Source: Haplomitrium mnioides
Lineage: Eukaryota > Marchantiophyta > Haplomitriopsida > Calobryales
DNA: 33,649 nt
Assembly (NCBI GenBank): GCA_049999725.1
Contig: JBNGIS010005860.1
Span: forward strand, 1-33,649
Reading direction: 5' to 3'
Shown: piece by piece, positions 9,657 to 19,909 of the stretch
Position numbering within the stretch: the stretch's first letter is position 1
Layout of the letters: the number at the start of each line of letters is the position of its first letter
Notes under the pieces: generated by a model
The model's database searches: none
The model's input: only the letters and a program-made list of their open reading frames with translations
Told to the model about the DNA's origin: nothing
Program-made: the position numbers and the translations under genes

Positions 9657-12404
9657 CTTGTACTTGAGGATACTACGGAAGATATAATTATGCGTTTGCA
9701 AGTATTCAACAATCTACTTTGAATGTCTGACACGAGATCTCAGCTATCACTAGATTTTATCTATTTAAAAATTTGGCTAATCCTAATTATATGTTGTTTG
9801 TTGATGAAGAGTATCTTGCGATCAAGGGAAGAAGTCTTCAACTAGCTCGGAAAGAGAATCCGTTGCTGTAACTCTGTACCACAGAAGCAGATTGATTCTT
9901 CTTCTAGCCCATCTATACTATGTTTTGTGTATTTTAAAGTATGTTTGTGTGTCTAATTTCTATTATTCCAAGTATATCTTCAAGTCTTAATCTCTTAGTG
10001 GTTGCTTATGACTGTACCCCCATTGCAAGCCTTGTATTATATAGTTTGTATATTTTTGAATTATGTATGTATATAATATTTCTATTGTTATTTTTTCATA
10101 TACTTGAATGTATGTCTGAGCCTACTAGTAATTGCATTTGATACCACTATATATTTCATATTATGTATCCATATTAGATCTATTGTTCAATTTTCATATA
10201 CTTGTCTATGTTTAGTAGTGATTGCATGTAATGCCCTGCCCCTCCCAAGCTATGTATTTCATGTTCTCTCTCAACCAAGAATTGCTTTAGACCTACTGAA
10301 GATTGCTTAAGACTTGTAGAATTAAAGATTGCTTTAGTAGCAAAGAAGTTTTCCGTTGAGTAGGATTTAGAAATTGCTAGCTAGGATCTCATTGAGAGAG
10401 ACACCTTAATATTTAGCTTTCTACCACCTCCATCTCCTTACCCTTTCTCTCATCTCATCGTAGCAGTGACATCGTTGCTTGACCAAATTTTTATGGTTCT
10501 TCATTACTCACCTATACTGCATTACAAATTCCAAGCAAGTTTGCCATTCTTGCTAATCTGTTAGTCAACTAGCGTCAATGGTTATTGTTGAGAGACTATC
10601 ATATTGTATGTGCAACATCTTATTGATTCTTCCAATTGCTTCTTCAAGGTTGAGGGTTGTAACCTTTCAACTACTTCTCAATAACTCCCTTTTCTTCCTT
10701 GTATATTCCTACTTCATTCTTAGATTGTTTTGATCTACCTTGGGTTGCTTGCTTGTGTGCAAGCTTTGTGAACATGCTTGTTCAATTTGTTTTGCCTCTT
10801 TTCATTTTTGTTTCCTTTTTTTCATTTGTGTTCAATTTTTTTGTGTCTTGTTTTCTAGTTCTCTATTTTGTTACATAGCCAATCCGCCAACACAATAGGA
10901 TTTCATGTGAGCAAGAGACACTCACATCATGAAAGGGAGGATCTATTACAGCCCAGGCTAGAGATTTCTTGGACATTAAGTAAGCTCTGTGAGGAGCTTG
11001 AAGAGAGAAAAAGGAACCATATTATATCTTTCTTGATCTTGAAAAATATGTTAGAAGCAGCAACAAGGTAAATACTGCCTTCCAAAAAAGAAGTAGAATG
11101 AGGTTTTGTCACAAAATAGCCTATAAAAAGACCTTAGGCCACTTTTGGTGTTGTGTTTTTCCTCTATAGCATTACTTGAATATGGAGAGGTGTGGAGTTG
11201 GTTGTATATTGGAAGAGACTTTGTGAGGAGTTGCTACTCTATATTCAGTTGCAATTAGTTAGCCTTGTTTGTTGACGTTCGATTTCTAGAATGTAGCTAG
11301 TCTTGATTGTAGGAGTACAATTCTGAAATGTGGTTAGTTCTTGATGTAGAAGTCCAATTTTTGACATGGCACAGTGTAGACTACATTGAGCACTACAAAA
11401 TACTATGTCTCACTATCCTCCCTTCAATTGTTGCTCAAAAAATGATCTTTATTCTTGCATTCTTCACCCTACTACCTTCAATTTCTTTCTCCCTTATTGT
11501 TCTCACAATTTCTCAGCATCTTGCTTCCACCTTGCTCTCTCTTGTTCATTCAATTTCTTTCAAGAGCAATTTATCTAGATGCCATTGACTAATCCAAAAG
11601 CACAAAGAAGCATGTGCTCAAGAGATTGTTGTGAATGTTGAAGATTGATGTTGAGTTCCAACAATTTCTAATGTGCGGAAATACTTGCCTTTATAGCAAC
11701 TTGATCAAATTGAGATTGATCTAATCATATAGCCTTCTTGCATACCATGCACCAGCTGCTAAGAATTATCTGCTTGTTTGCGGTTGAAGTTTATTGCACT
11801 AATTTCAAATAGTTGAGGAGAATTCTGGTCTGTTTCAAGAATGTATCCCAAAATGGTTGTCTAAGTGCATCACTTTGAATGTAATTGAATTGAAAATGTA
11901 CAATAATTGGTCGAGGCTGCATCATGACAGTTCTATGGATAGGTTAGCCATAAATCTGACAATTTATGCCCATTTCACCTCTGGCACTTCCTTGTTCTCT
12001 TTTCATCCGACCAAGAAGTATCTTGCTTATCTCCACCTCTACGTCTCTTCTTTGCTACTCAAGAAGCGTCTGTTTTGATCCATTTTGCCCAAACCCGATG
12101 GCTATACTAGTGTTGCTACTTTAACACTTAACATTGAGGTGAAGAGCTTGTCGATGCGAGAGCATGAGAGCAGTACAAAATTTGTACACCAATTTGCATG
12201 TATCTCTGATCCATCAAGCTTGACATTGGACCTTGTTGTTGATCTTCTACCTAGAGATCATGTGCAATGTAGTCTGGATTCCTTTCTTTTGTCTCTTAGA
12301 ACTTGTTTGATTTCATCGGCAGTGACAAGCTTGGCGTTGTATTTCATTACCTAGATGTGTTATGCAAAATTTAGCTTCAGTTCTCAAGAACAAGTATGTA
12401 CTTG
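9631..12404. repeat. Long tandem repeat, unit I
   Basis: The unit begins TTGCTTTCATTGATCTCATC and TTCTTGTACTTGAGGATAC and recurs from 12405 and 14638. Shared landmarks include CTTTCTACCACCTCCATCTC, TCTTCAAGG near the middle, and ATAAAAAGACCTTA. Relative to unit II it carries extra sequence at about 10860-11030 and 11230-11570. The strings of short plus-strand frames (for example 9941-10310 and 11328-11588) recur by repetition and show no protein motif, so I do not call genes. The nature of the unit (fragment of an old element or segmental tandem duplication) is unknown. Confidence 0.75.
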
Positions 12405-14637
12405 TTGCTTTCATTGATCTCATCTATATTCTTGTACTTGAGGATACTACAAAGGATATAATTCTGCACTTGACAATCTACTTCGAATGTTTGACATCAG
12501 ATCTCAGCTATCACTAAGTTCTATCTATCCACAAATTTGGCTAATCCTTACTATTTTTTTTGTTGATGAAGAGTATTTTGTGATCAAAGGAAGAAGTCTT
12601 CAACCAGCTTGGAAAGAGAGTCCGCTGCTGGAACTTTGGTTTGAATTGAAGATCAGCATAGAAGCGGATTGATTCTCCCTCCAGCCTGTCTATACTCTAT
12701 TTTGGGTATTTTGAAGTATGTATGTGTGTCTAGTTTCCGTTGTTCCAAGTATATCTTCATGTCTTAATCTCTTAGGGTCTACTTGTCATATGGTTGTACC
12801 CCCAAGCCTTGTATTATATAGTTTGTATGTTTTTGAATTATATGTATGTATTAGATTTCTATTGTTAGTTTTTAATGTACTTGAATATATGCCTCAGCCT
12901 ACTAGTAATTGCATTTGATACCATTGTATATTTTGTATTATGTATACATATCAGATCTGTTGTTCAAACTTTATATACCCCAATACCCATCTACGTTCAG
13001 TAGTGATTGCATGTGATGCCTTGCACCTCCCAAGCTATATATTTTAGGTTCTCTCTCAACCAAGAATTGCTTTAGACTTGTTTCTTTAGACATGGTGAAG
13101 ATTGCTTAAGTAGTGAAGAAGGATTCTGCTAAGTAAGATTTAGAAATTGCTAATTAGGATTTGGCGTGGAGAGACACCTTAATATTTAGCTTTCTACCAT
13201 CTCCATCTCCCTATCCTTTCTCTCATCTCATCATAGCAGTAACATTGTTACTCGACCAAACTTTTATGGTTCTTCATTACTCACCTATGCTGCATCACCA
13301 ATTTGAGGAAAGTTTGCCATTCTTGCTAATCTATTAGTTGACCAGCATAGTTAGTTGTTGTTGATACACTATCATATTGTATATGTCACATCTTATTGCT
13401 TCTTCCAATTGCTTCTTCAAGGTCGAAGGCTATAACCTTTAAGCTGCTTCTCAATAAATCCCTTTTCTTTCTTATACATTCTTACTTCATTCTTAGATTG
13501 TTTCAATCTACCTTGGATTGCTTGCTTGTATGCAAGTCTTGTGAATATGCTTGTTCAATTTGTTTTGCCTCTTTTCATTTTTGTTTTTCATTGCTTGTCA
13601 TGCTAGTTTTTCTTCTTGATCTTGAACAATATGTTAGAACTAGTAAAAAGGTAGAAATTTCCCTGCAAAAAATAAGGTAGAAGGAGGCTTTGTCGCAAAA
13701 TAGCCCATAAAAAGACCTTAAGCCACTTTTGATGTTGTGTTTTTCCTCAATTGCATTACTTGAATATGAAGAGGTGCGGAGTTGATTGAATGTTGGAAGA
13801 GACTCCATGAGGTTGCACTAGGTCTCGACTAGTTGCTGCACTAGATGCCATTAACTACTCCAAAGGCACAAAGAAGCATGTGCTCGACAGATTGTTGTGA
13901 ATGTTGAGATTGATGCTGAGATCCAACAATTTCTAATTCGCGGAAATACTTACCTTCACAACAACCTTCTTGAATACTAGACACCATTCGCTAACAATTA
14001 TCTGCTTGTTTGCAATTAAAGTTTATTGCACTAATTTCAAATAGTTGAGGAGAATTTTGGTTCGTTTGAAGAATGTATCCTGAAATGGTTGTCTAAGCGC
14101 ATCACTTTGAATGCAATTGAATTGAGCATGTGCAACAACTAGTCGAGACTGCGTCATGACAATTCTATGGATGGGTCAACTATAAATTTGACGACTCTAT
14201 GCCTCTTCCACCTTAAGCGCTTCCTCATTCTCTTATCATCCGACCAAGAAGTACCTCACTCATCTCTAACTCCATGTTCCTTCTTTGATAATCAAGAAGC
14301 GCCTATTCTGATCTATTTTGCCCAATCCCAATGGTTAGATTAGTGTCACTACTTTGACACTAAACATTGAGGTGAAGAGCTTGTTGATGCCAGAGCATGA
14401 GAACAATACAAAATCTTTACACCGATTTGCATGTATCTCTAATCCATCAAGCTCAACATTGGACCTCATTGTTGATCTTCCACTTGGAGGTCATGTACAA
14501 TGCAATCTAGCTTCCTTTATTTTATCTCTTAGAACTTGTTCGACTTAATTGGCAGTGACAAGCTCGGCGTTGTACTTCATTACGTGGATGTGTAATATAG
14601 AATTTAGCTTTAGTTCTCAAGAAAAAGTATGTGTTGG
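12405..14637. repeat. Long tandem repeat, unit II
   Basis: Unit II is collinear with unit I from its first base and ends with the same GTACTTCATTACxTxGATGTGT then TTTAGCTT tail that ends unit I before 12404. It lacks two internal blocks of unit I. Point differences and small indels are spread evenly, so the duplication is old. No gene is recognised. Confidence 0.75.
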
Positions 14638-15529
14638 TTGCTTTTATTGATCGCATCCATATCCTTGTACTTGAGGATACAACAAAGTTTATAATTCTAC
14701 ACTTGCAAGTATTAGACGATCTACTTCAAATGTCTGATACCAGATCTTAGCTATCATTAAGTTCTATCTATCTACAAATCTAGCTAATTCTTACTATATG
14801 TTGCTTTTTTATGAGAAGTATCTTGTGATCAAAGGAAGAAGTCTTCAACCATCTAGGAAGAAGAATCCGTTGTTGTAACTCTATTCTGAATTAGAGATCA
14901 CCACAGAAGCGGATTGATTCTCCCTCCAGCCCGTCTACACTCTATTTTGTGTATTTTGAAGTATGTGTGTGTGTGTGTGTGTGTGTGTGATTTCTGTTGT
15001 TCCAAGTATGTCTTCATGTCTTAATCTCTTAGTGGTTTCTTGTCAATGGTTGTACCTCCAAGCTTGGCATTATACAGTTTGTATGTTTTTGAATTATGTA
15101 TCCATATAAGATTTCTATTGTTAGTTTTCATATACTTGAATGTATGCCTGAGCCTACTAGTTATTGCATTTGATACCATTGTTAACTTTGTATTAGGTAT
15201 CCATGTCAAATCTATTGTTTAGTTCTTATATACCTTAACACCTGTCTCAGTTTGGTAGTTATTGAATGTGATGCTCTTCCCCTCTCAAGCTATGTATTTC
15301 AGGTTCTCTGTGAGCAAAAAACTACTTTAGACGTGTTTCTTTGAACCTATTGCTTTAGACCTATTGAAGGTTGCTTTAGACTTATTGCAGAATTGAAGAT
15401 TGATTTACTAGCGAAGAAGGATTCTACTGAGTAGAATTTGGAAATTGCTAGTTAGTTTTTGGCTACGAGAGACACCTTGATATTTAGCTTTCTAACTCTT
15501 CCATCCTCTTCCTCTTTCTCTCATCTAGT
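14638..15529. repeat. Long tandem repeat, unit III, truncated by element A
   Basis: Unit III starts TTGCTTTTATTGATCGCATC and follows units I and II up to the CTCTTTCTCTCATCT landmark, which lies about 0.8 kb into unit I. It stops where the outer end of element A's LTR begins, so only about 0.9 kb is present. It contains a (TG)13 microsatellite at 14964-14989 that the other units lack in this length. No gene is recognised. Confidence 0.75.
14964..14989. repeat. (TG)n microsatellite
   Basis: Thirteen uninterrupted TG dinucleotides. The corresponding place in units I and II has only a few TG repeats (for example GTTTGTGTGTC in unit I), so it expanded after duplication. Confidence 0.9.
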
Positions 15530-15853
15530 TGTAGCAAATATATACACAAATCAATACCAACTTAACTTGGGAATACAATGAGCAACCGCAATAAAACATG
15601 AGGTATGGCAATAACTGATCATGGCAAAGGAATTTACAAAATGTGGTGTCACATGTGCTTGCTTTAAAAATCAACCTATATTTGAGCACTGTTGTGATTC
15701 AGATTTAAGACACATGCAACCTCCAATCTCCCACTTGTATATATCTCTTATCATGACATCATATATATATATATATAAGTGGTTGTAACCACTTTACCCT
15801 CTAACTCTAGTTAGATATAACTAACCCTAGTGAAGTTAGCCTTGGTTTACAAC
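15530..15853 (-). repeat. 3' LTR of element A
   Basis: On the minus strand the LTR starts TGTTGTAAACC directly after the GGGGGAG tract and ends GCTACA, where it meets tandem-repeat unit III. Length is about 324 bp with TG and CA ends. An (AT)n tract at 15761-15777 is a plausible TATA region for the element promoter. The outer end is certain only to a few bases, because unit III shares GTAGCA by chance or by descent at this junction. Confidence 0.75.
15761..15777 (-). promoter_or_regulatory. TATA-like (AT)n tract in LTR A
   Basis: An uninterrupted ATATAT tract lies inside the 3' LTR of A, about 80 bp after the LTR start in element sense. That position and composition suit the U3 TATA box of a copia LTR, but no start site can be read from sequence. 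Confidence 0.4.
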
Positions 15854-15868
15854 ACTCCCCCTTGGTTT
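15854..15868 (-). promoter_or_regulatory. Polypurine tract of element A
   Basis: In element sense the sequence is AAACCAAGGGGGAG, immediately followed by the TG of the 3' LTR. This is the usual plus-strand DNA priming site of plant copia elements and defines the LTR border. Confidence 0.85.
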
Positions 15869-15940
15869 CTTTGAGGGAATGAATATATCAAAGGAACCAC
15901 AAATGTAAAGGCTAACTATGATAATTTCCTATGGGTTTTG

Positions 15941-15984
15941 GCCTCATTAAAACCCTCCTTCAACTATGAGGGAAAGAGTGCCAC
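15941..15984 (-). promoter_or_regulatory. Conserved 3' UTR hairpin motif (A copy)
   Basis: In element sense this reads GGCACTCTTTCCCTC, a short loop, then GGAGGGTTTTAATGAGGCC. The CCCTC and GAGGG arms can pair. A matching motif lies at 26975-27017 in element B with the same arms and a different loop, and related plant copia elements as I know them carry a similar CTCTTT..GGTTTTAATGAGGC motif just upstream of the PPT. Its role is not known to me. Confidence 0.7.
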
Positions 15985-16107
15985 AAGCCCTGTAAGAAAA
16001 ATAATAATCTAATATAGGTTGCTAAATATCAGTCTTATAAAATCTGAATTTAGCTCAGTTTATAGAAAACTAAATAATTTAAATAATATTGAACAGTTCA
16101 TAGATAG

Positions 16108-16383
16108 GTAGAAAACGTTGATTTGTACTTCGACATTACCAACAACAATCACAAGACGATTCTTAAAAACAAGTTCGCCCGCCTCTGCAAAAACTCCGGA
16201 ATCAAGCAATGGTACTTCCACTGCACAGAGGAAATTTTTAAGGCCATGTGCACCCACAAGGATACGTCTCTGGACGTGTGCCAGGACATCTCCATTAGGA
16301 AAGTGCCCAAGCTGGCCGAGAAGGCTGCCATCCAGGCTCTCCTGGGTGCGCACTGTTTGCACTGCGAGTTGACCAGCGTTTAG
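16108..16383 (+). CDS. GC-rich ORF of unknown origin, antisense to element A
   Basis: A 91-codon open frame ends at TAG 16381-16383 and has no ATG before residue 40, so it is probably the 3' part of a gene. Third codon positions are strongly G/C (for example GCC CGC CTC TGC; CTG GAC GTG TGC CAG GAC ATC), unlike the AT-rich surroundings, and this bias supports the plus strand as coding. The product is rich in Cys and His (KQWYFHCTEEIFKAMCTH; GAHCLHCE near the end), which suggests metal binding. I do not recognise the family. It could be captured from a foreign or viral source or from a GC-rich host gene. A 109-codon minus frame over the same bases is read as its antisense shadow. Confidence 0.45.
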   Translation, partial: VENVDLYFDITNNNHKTILKNKFARLCKNSGIKQWYFHCTEEIFKAMCTHKDTSLDVCQDISIRKVPKLAEKAAIQALLGAHCLHCELTSV

Positions 16384-16389
16384 GAACAA

Positions 16390-17009
16390 CGTTTATATGC
16401 GCACTTTTCACACTCTCGCCATACTTGAAGGTTTGTTTTCCTTTCGTCATCTGCTCTTTATGCCAAGTCCACCACATCGCACTACCTTTCTCTGCAGATC
16501 GCGCCTTTAGCAATTCGACTTGGCAGACTGTCAGCCGTATCTTCAAAGACTAGCAATGTCTATCCTTCAATACACTTTTTCATTGTCATCGATTTCAAGT
16601 ACGAATGCCTCGTGACTCCAACATGCCCTTCCACGGTTTGGCATCGTGTCGCAATCTTCTTACATTGAGTTAAGCCTTGTGTTGCCATGCATGTCAGATA
16701 TCATACACTCTGTTGTTCACTCCAAAATCAAGCACCGCACCTCCACACCATACCAAACAGAAAACAACTTTGCCCCAACTCTGAGCTCTATATGTACTTC
16801 TACATATGGCAATTTTAGTGCCCCGTTAGAGACCAAAGATTGGCGCAGTGTTCAGAGGATAGCGTCGCCTTGCCTATCAAGTGATGCTCGGCCTTCGTCG
16901 AAGTCATCCATATTATCAACCCACCGTTCAATTCACCACGATTATATTCAGGTCAGACTGTAATTCTCATTTTTTTTTTCTCCACGATGCCCCAGCTACA
17001 ATTTAAAAT
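16390..17009 (-). other. Extra segment between pol and LTR of A, possible broken coding sequence
   Basis: This part of A has no counterpart in element B. Its base composition is more balanced than the flanks. In minus (element-sense) frames there are protein-like stretches without stops for 30-60 codons, including GALKLPYVEVHIELRVG (about 16800) and KGSAMWWTWHKEQMTKGK (about 16450-16500), in different frames. That suggests a decayed or intron-containing gene fragment. I recognise no family. Confidence 0.35.
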
Positions 17010-17405
17010 CACGAGGAACTCGCGACTATTTCTCATTCTCGCTTGACAGGTCAGCATGAACTTTCAGAAGAGTACACTGCTGGTTGGCTCTGCGATGCTG
17101 CTCTTGAGCATGTAATAGGTCGTTCTGCAACTCAGATGTGAATTGTTTCTCCTCTTGAGCTGCTAAGTTTATCTGGTTCTTTGTTTTGATCGTACTGCTG
17201 ACGAGAAATATGCAGCTATTCTTGAATACGTATTAGCTCATTTTGAAGATCAGGTACAACCTTCTCCTTCAATATTATGTACTGGTCTTTGACATCGCGA
17301 CATTGTTCCTTATAATGCACCAACTCTCTACTTGCAGACTCCATCAACAACTCCCCTTCTGTTTTTACACTTGCAGTCATTTTCTCCTCATGTATAGAGC
17401 TTGAT
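17010..17405 (-). pseudogene. Coiled-coil ORF downstream of pol in element A
   Basis: The frame begins ATG at 17405, about 210 nt after the pol stop and in the same sense. It reads MTASVKTEGELLMESASREL, continues with a heptad-rich stretch (HYKEQCRDVKDQYIILKEK, VVPDLQNELIRIQE), hits a TAG, and after a frame change continues as AAQEEKQFTSELQNDLLHAQ and HRRANQQCTLLKVHADLSSE. The alternating hydrophobic and charged pattern indicates a long coiled coil. The position between pol and the 3' LTR is where envelope-like or captured ORFs sit in some plant LTR elements. Element B lacks it. Host gene capture and an element-specific ORF3 are both possible. Confidence 0.5.
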
Positions 17406-17613
17406 AGTTAAAATGTTATTTGAAATGTATAGAAATAATAAGTAGATGTAACTGTAACAATATTAGATGTTTAATTGTGAACTTGTAATGGAAAAATATA
17501 TTGACTGAGTTTTTATTTCGTGTTGCAGGATAAAGAGTTTTGAAAAATATCTATTTGACAGTGAAGCGTTGAAGTGAAGCTCCCACTCAATATCCTGCCT
17601 CAGCCTTCGTGAA

Positions 17614-18829
17614 TTAAGATAAGTGACCTTGTCCAGTGTCTGAATTGGTAGATTCATTATTTTGCAATAAATGTGATAAACTTCGCATACTGATACCATA
17701 TATATGATCTTTATGTAGAGCAGGGGGTAGAGGTTTAGTAAATAGATCAGCTCGATTTTGAGTGGATGGTATCCATTCGACTGTAATACAGTCCCCATGT
17801 TGTTCATGGGTATAGAATAACTTAGGTCCAATATGCTTAGTGCGGTCACCTTTAATGAAGTCTTGTGCTATTTGAGTAACACAAGCTCTATTGTCTTCGT
17901 AGATTACTGTAGGGTGATGGACATTTGGTTGTCCTGTATTCTTATGAATATGGTCAATGAGTCTTCGAAGCCATATACATTCCCTTGTAGCTTCATATAG
18001 GGCTATGATTTCTGCATGGTTAGATGAAGTAGCCGTTAAAGTTTGCTTCGTACTTTTCCAAGATATCGCAGTAGATCATTGTAGGAACACGTAGCCTGTT
18101 TGTGACTTAGCATCATCGGGGTCTGACAAATACCCTGCATCTGAGAAGCCAGTCAGAACAGGTTTTGTATTGGCTGGAAAAAATAAGCCTAGATCTTTTG
18201 TTCCTTGTAGATATCTGAATATGCGCTTTATACCATTCCAATGTCGTATGGTTGGCTGAGCACTGTGTCTGGCTAAGAGGCTTACAACAAAGCTGATATC
18301 TGGACGAGTTTGGTTGGCCAGGTACAAAAGTGCGCCTATAGCCGATAGATAGGGCTTTTCTGATCCCAGTATTGGTTCATTTTCTTGCCGTTTATGAAAC
18401 ATATCCTTAGTAGGATCTGTGGATCGTAAATCCGTTGGAGTACTCACAGATTTAGCATTTTGCATATGGAATTGTTTGAGTATTTTTGTTGTATAAGTAG
18501 ATTGACTGATAAATATCCCATTGGGGAGATAGTCAAACTGTATGCCGAGACAGTAGCTCGGTTTACCGATGTCTTTCATTTCGAAGACTCCTTTTAGTGT
18601 TTGAATTGTTTCAGCAATCATATTTTTAGTTCCAAAAATGTTGATATCATCTATATATATCACTAGAATAACATATTCCTCTTTCTCATGCTTGAGGAAT
18701 AAGCAAGGAGCTATATCATTGTTTATAAAATTTAATGCAAGCATCTCTGCCTTGAATCTTTTGAACCAGATTCGACCGCTCTGTTTAAGACCATAAATAG
18801 AGCACAACACCTGTACTGCAAAGGTATTC
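17614..18829 (-). pseudogene. Element A: C-terminal half of reverse transcriptase plus RNase H
   Basis: The RT part runs from FAVQVLCSIYGLKQSGRIW through the catalytic IYIDDINIFGT (18646-18661), FEMKDIGKPSYCLGIQF and YLSAIGALLYLANQTRPDI. The first RNase H aspartate is in TGFSDAGYLSDPDDAKSQTG; a TGA then interrupts (Gly codon in B, so GGA to TGA) at about 18073-18075. The frame resumes with ISWKSTKQT, HAEIIALYEATRECIWLRRL, YEDNRACV and ADLFTKPLP, ending with TAA at 17614-17616. Motif spacing is normal for copia RT-RNase H. Upstream it is joined through a frameshift near 18900 to the repeat insertion. Confidence 0.9.
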
Positions 18830-19364
18830 CTTTGTTTCTTTTGCTGCTGTTTTGATGGATTTAGCTGTGGCTGGGCTTTTTCAGGTACATTTACTTGAAT
18901 GTCCTGTAGTGTAGATAGTACACTAACCGGTTTTTGCTTATTTTTTGCACTAGGAGTGACTTTTTTGTATTATGCCCTTTCCAATGCTCTAAAGGAGTCC
19001 CATTGAAGTATTCATCAACACTAGGTTGAAGTGGTGTGTAAAGCACACTCATATCTTGTGGGACTTGAAGTCCTGCAGCTTCTCTTTGCCCCATCCAACG
19101 CTTAGAAGAAGACCCGCTAGGTAAACCAACAGCTAGAGGCTGTGGAGATGTGTAAAGCACACTCCATACAGGTGGGACAATAGGTCCTTTATTTGATTTG
19201 AGCCTCATCCAGTGCTCTATAGGAGTCCCACTGGAAAAACCTTCAGCTAAAGGCTGAGTTTCTGTTTTATACATATTTGCTGCTTGTTGGACTATATGTC
19301 CATGATGCTTTGTAGCAGACATTTGTTTAATGCCAGATAAAAGATCTTGACTTATGCCTTGATG
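18830..19364 (-). repeat. Repeat-built insertion inside RT of element A (38-aa units)
   Basis: Between the palm motif with MKAPPEL and the YGLKQSGR motif, copia RTs I know have only a short linker. Here about 178 codons intervene. They include three tandem 114-bp units at 19188-19301, 19074-19187 and 18960-19073. The units start GHIVQQ, GPIVPP and GLQVPQ, share QPLA/QPSV and GTPxEHW elements, and are followed by a partial fourth (SLLVQK). The phase of 114 bp keeps the frame. The C-terminal flank is Gln/Lys-rich (PSKQQQKKQRN). Element B has a different repeat array at the same point. Confidence 0.8.
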
Positions 19365-19830
19365 TTTCTCCCCCTGAATGTGAAATCTCATCCTCTGGAG
19401 TAACTCTGGAGGTGCCTTCATGTAGATTTATGTATCAAGGATGCCATAAAGGTAGGCTGTTACAACGTCCATTAGGTGTAGGACCAGCTTATGTAGCATA
19501 GAAAACGCTATTATGTATCTGTAAGTTATGGCGTCCATAACTGGAGCATAAGTTGAGTCGTAATCTCTGCCGTATATTTGAGTATAACCTTTGGCGACTA
19601 GGCGTGCTTTATATCTAATAACTTCACCCTTTGCATTCCTTTTCCGTACAAAAATAAATTTGTAGCATGTGTATTCTACTCCTGGTACTACAAGTATGAC
19701 TTTGCCAAATACTTGCCTCTTAATAAGAGAGTCAAGTTCTGAGTTGATTGCTTCTTTCCATAGAGGCCAGTCCTCTCTATTTTGTGCCTCTAGGACTATG
19801 AGTGGTTCTGGTATGTCCGTATTGATTTCT
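19365..19830 (-). pseudogene. Element A: N-terminal half of reverse transcriptase
   Basis: The block contains DWPLWKEAINSELDSL, the fingers motif KFIFVRKRNAKGEV then YKARLVAKGYTQ, and the palm motif HLMDVVTAYLYGILDT with the first catalytic aspartate. A TAA follows directly (B has Gln: DTQIF; CAA to TAA), then IYMKAPPELLQRM and FHIQGEK, where the repeat insertion starts. The frame is the same as in the integrase block, so the polyprotein was once continuous. Confidence 0.9.
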
Positions 19831-19909
19831 TGTGAAATCAGGAATGCAAAACTGTCATTAATTTCAGTATAGTCTCTTGACCATATTTTACCAGTGTGCA
19901 TATATTGTA

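Noticed and set aside
9941-15222. Recurrent small plus-strand ORFs with LVLYSLYVFEL-like phrases
   Set aside because: They repeat only because the underlying DNA unit is repeated; they are short, AT-rich and contain no domain signature.
15761-15777. (AT)n tract as a stand-alone microsatellite finding
   Set aside because: It is inside the LTR in a position consistent with a TATA region, and short AT tracts are common in this sequence.
16060-16389. 109-codon minus-strand ORF over the GC-rich block
   Set aside because: The third-position G/C pattern fits the plus-strand frame; the minus frame is the antisense shadow, and its C-terminus runs into AT-rich sequence.
17685-17700. CTGATACCA sequence resembling the complement of a tRNA-iMet primer binding site
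   Set aside because: It lies inside RNase H coding sequence of A (the GISM codons), not next to an LTR.
17463-17849. 128-codon minus-strand ORF near the end of pol A
   Set aside because: It is an out-of-frame reading of the RNase H C-terminus; the correct frame gives YEDNRACV and ADLFTKPLP.
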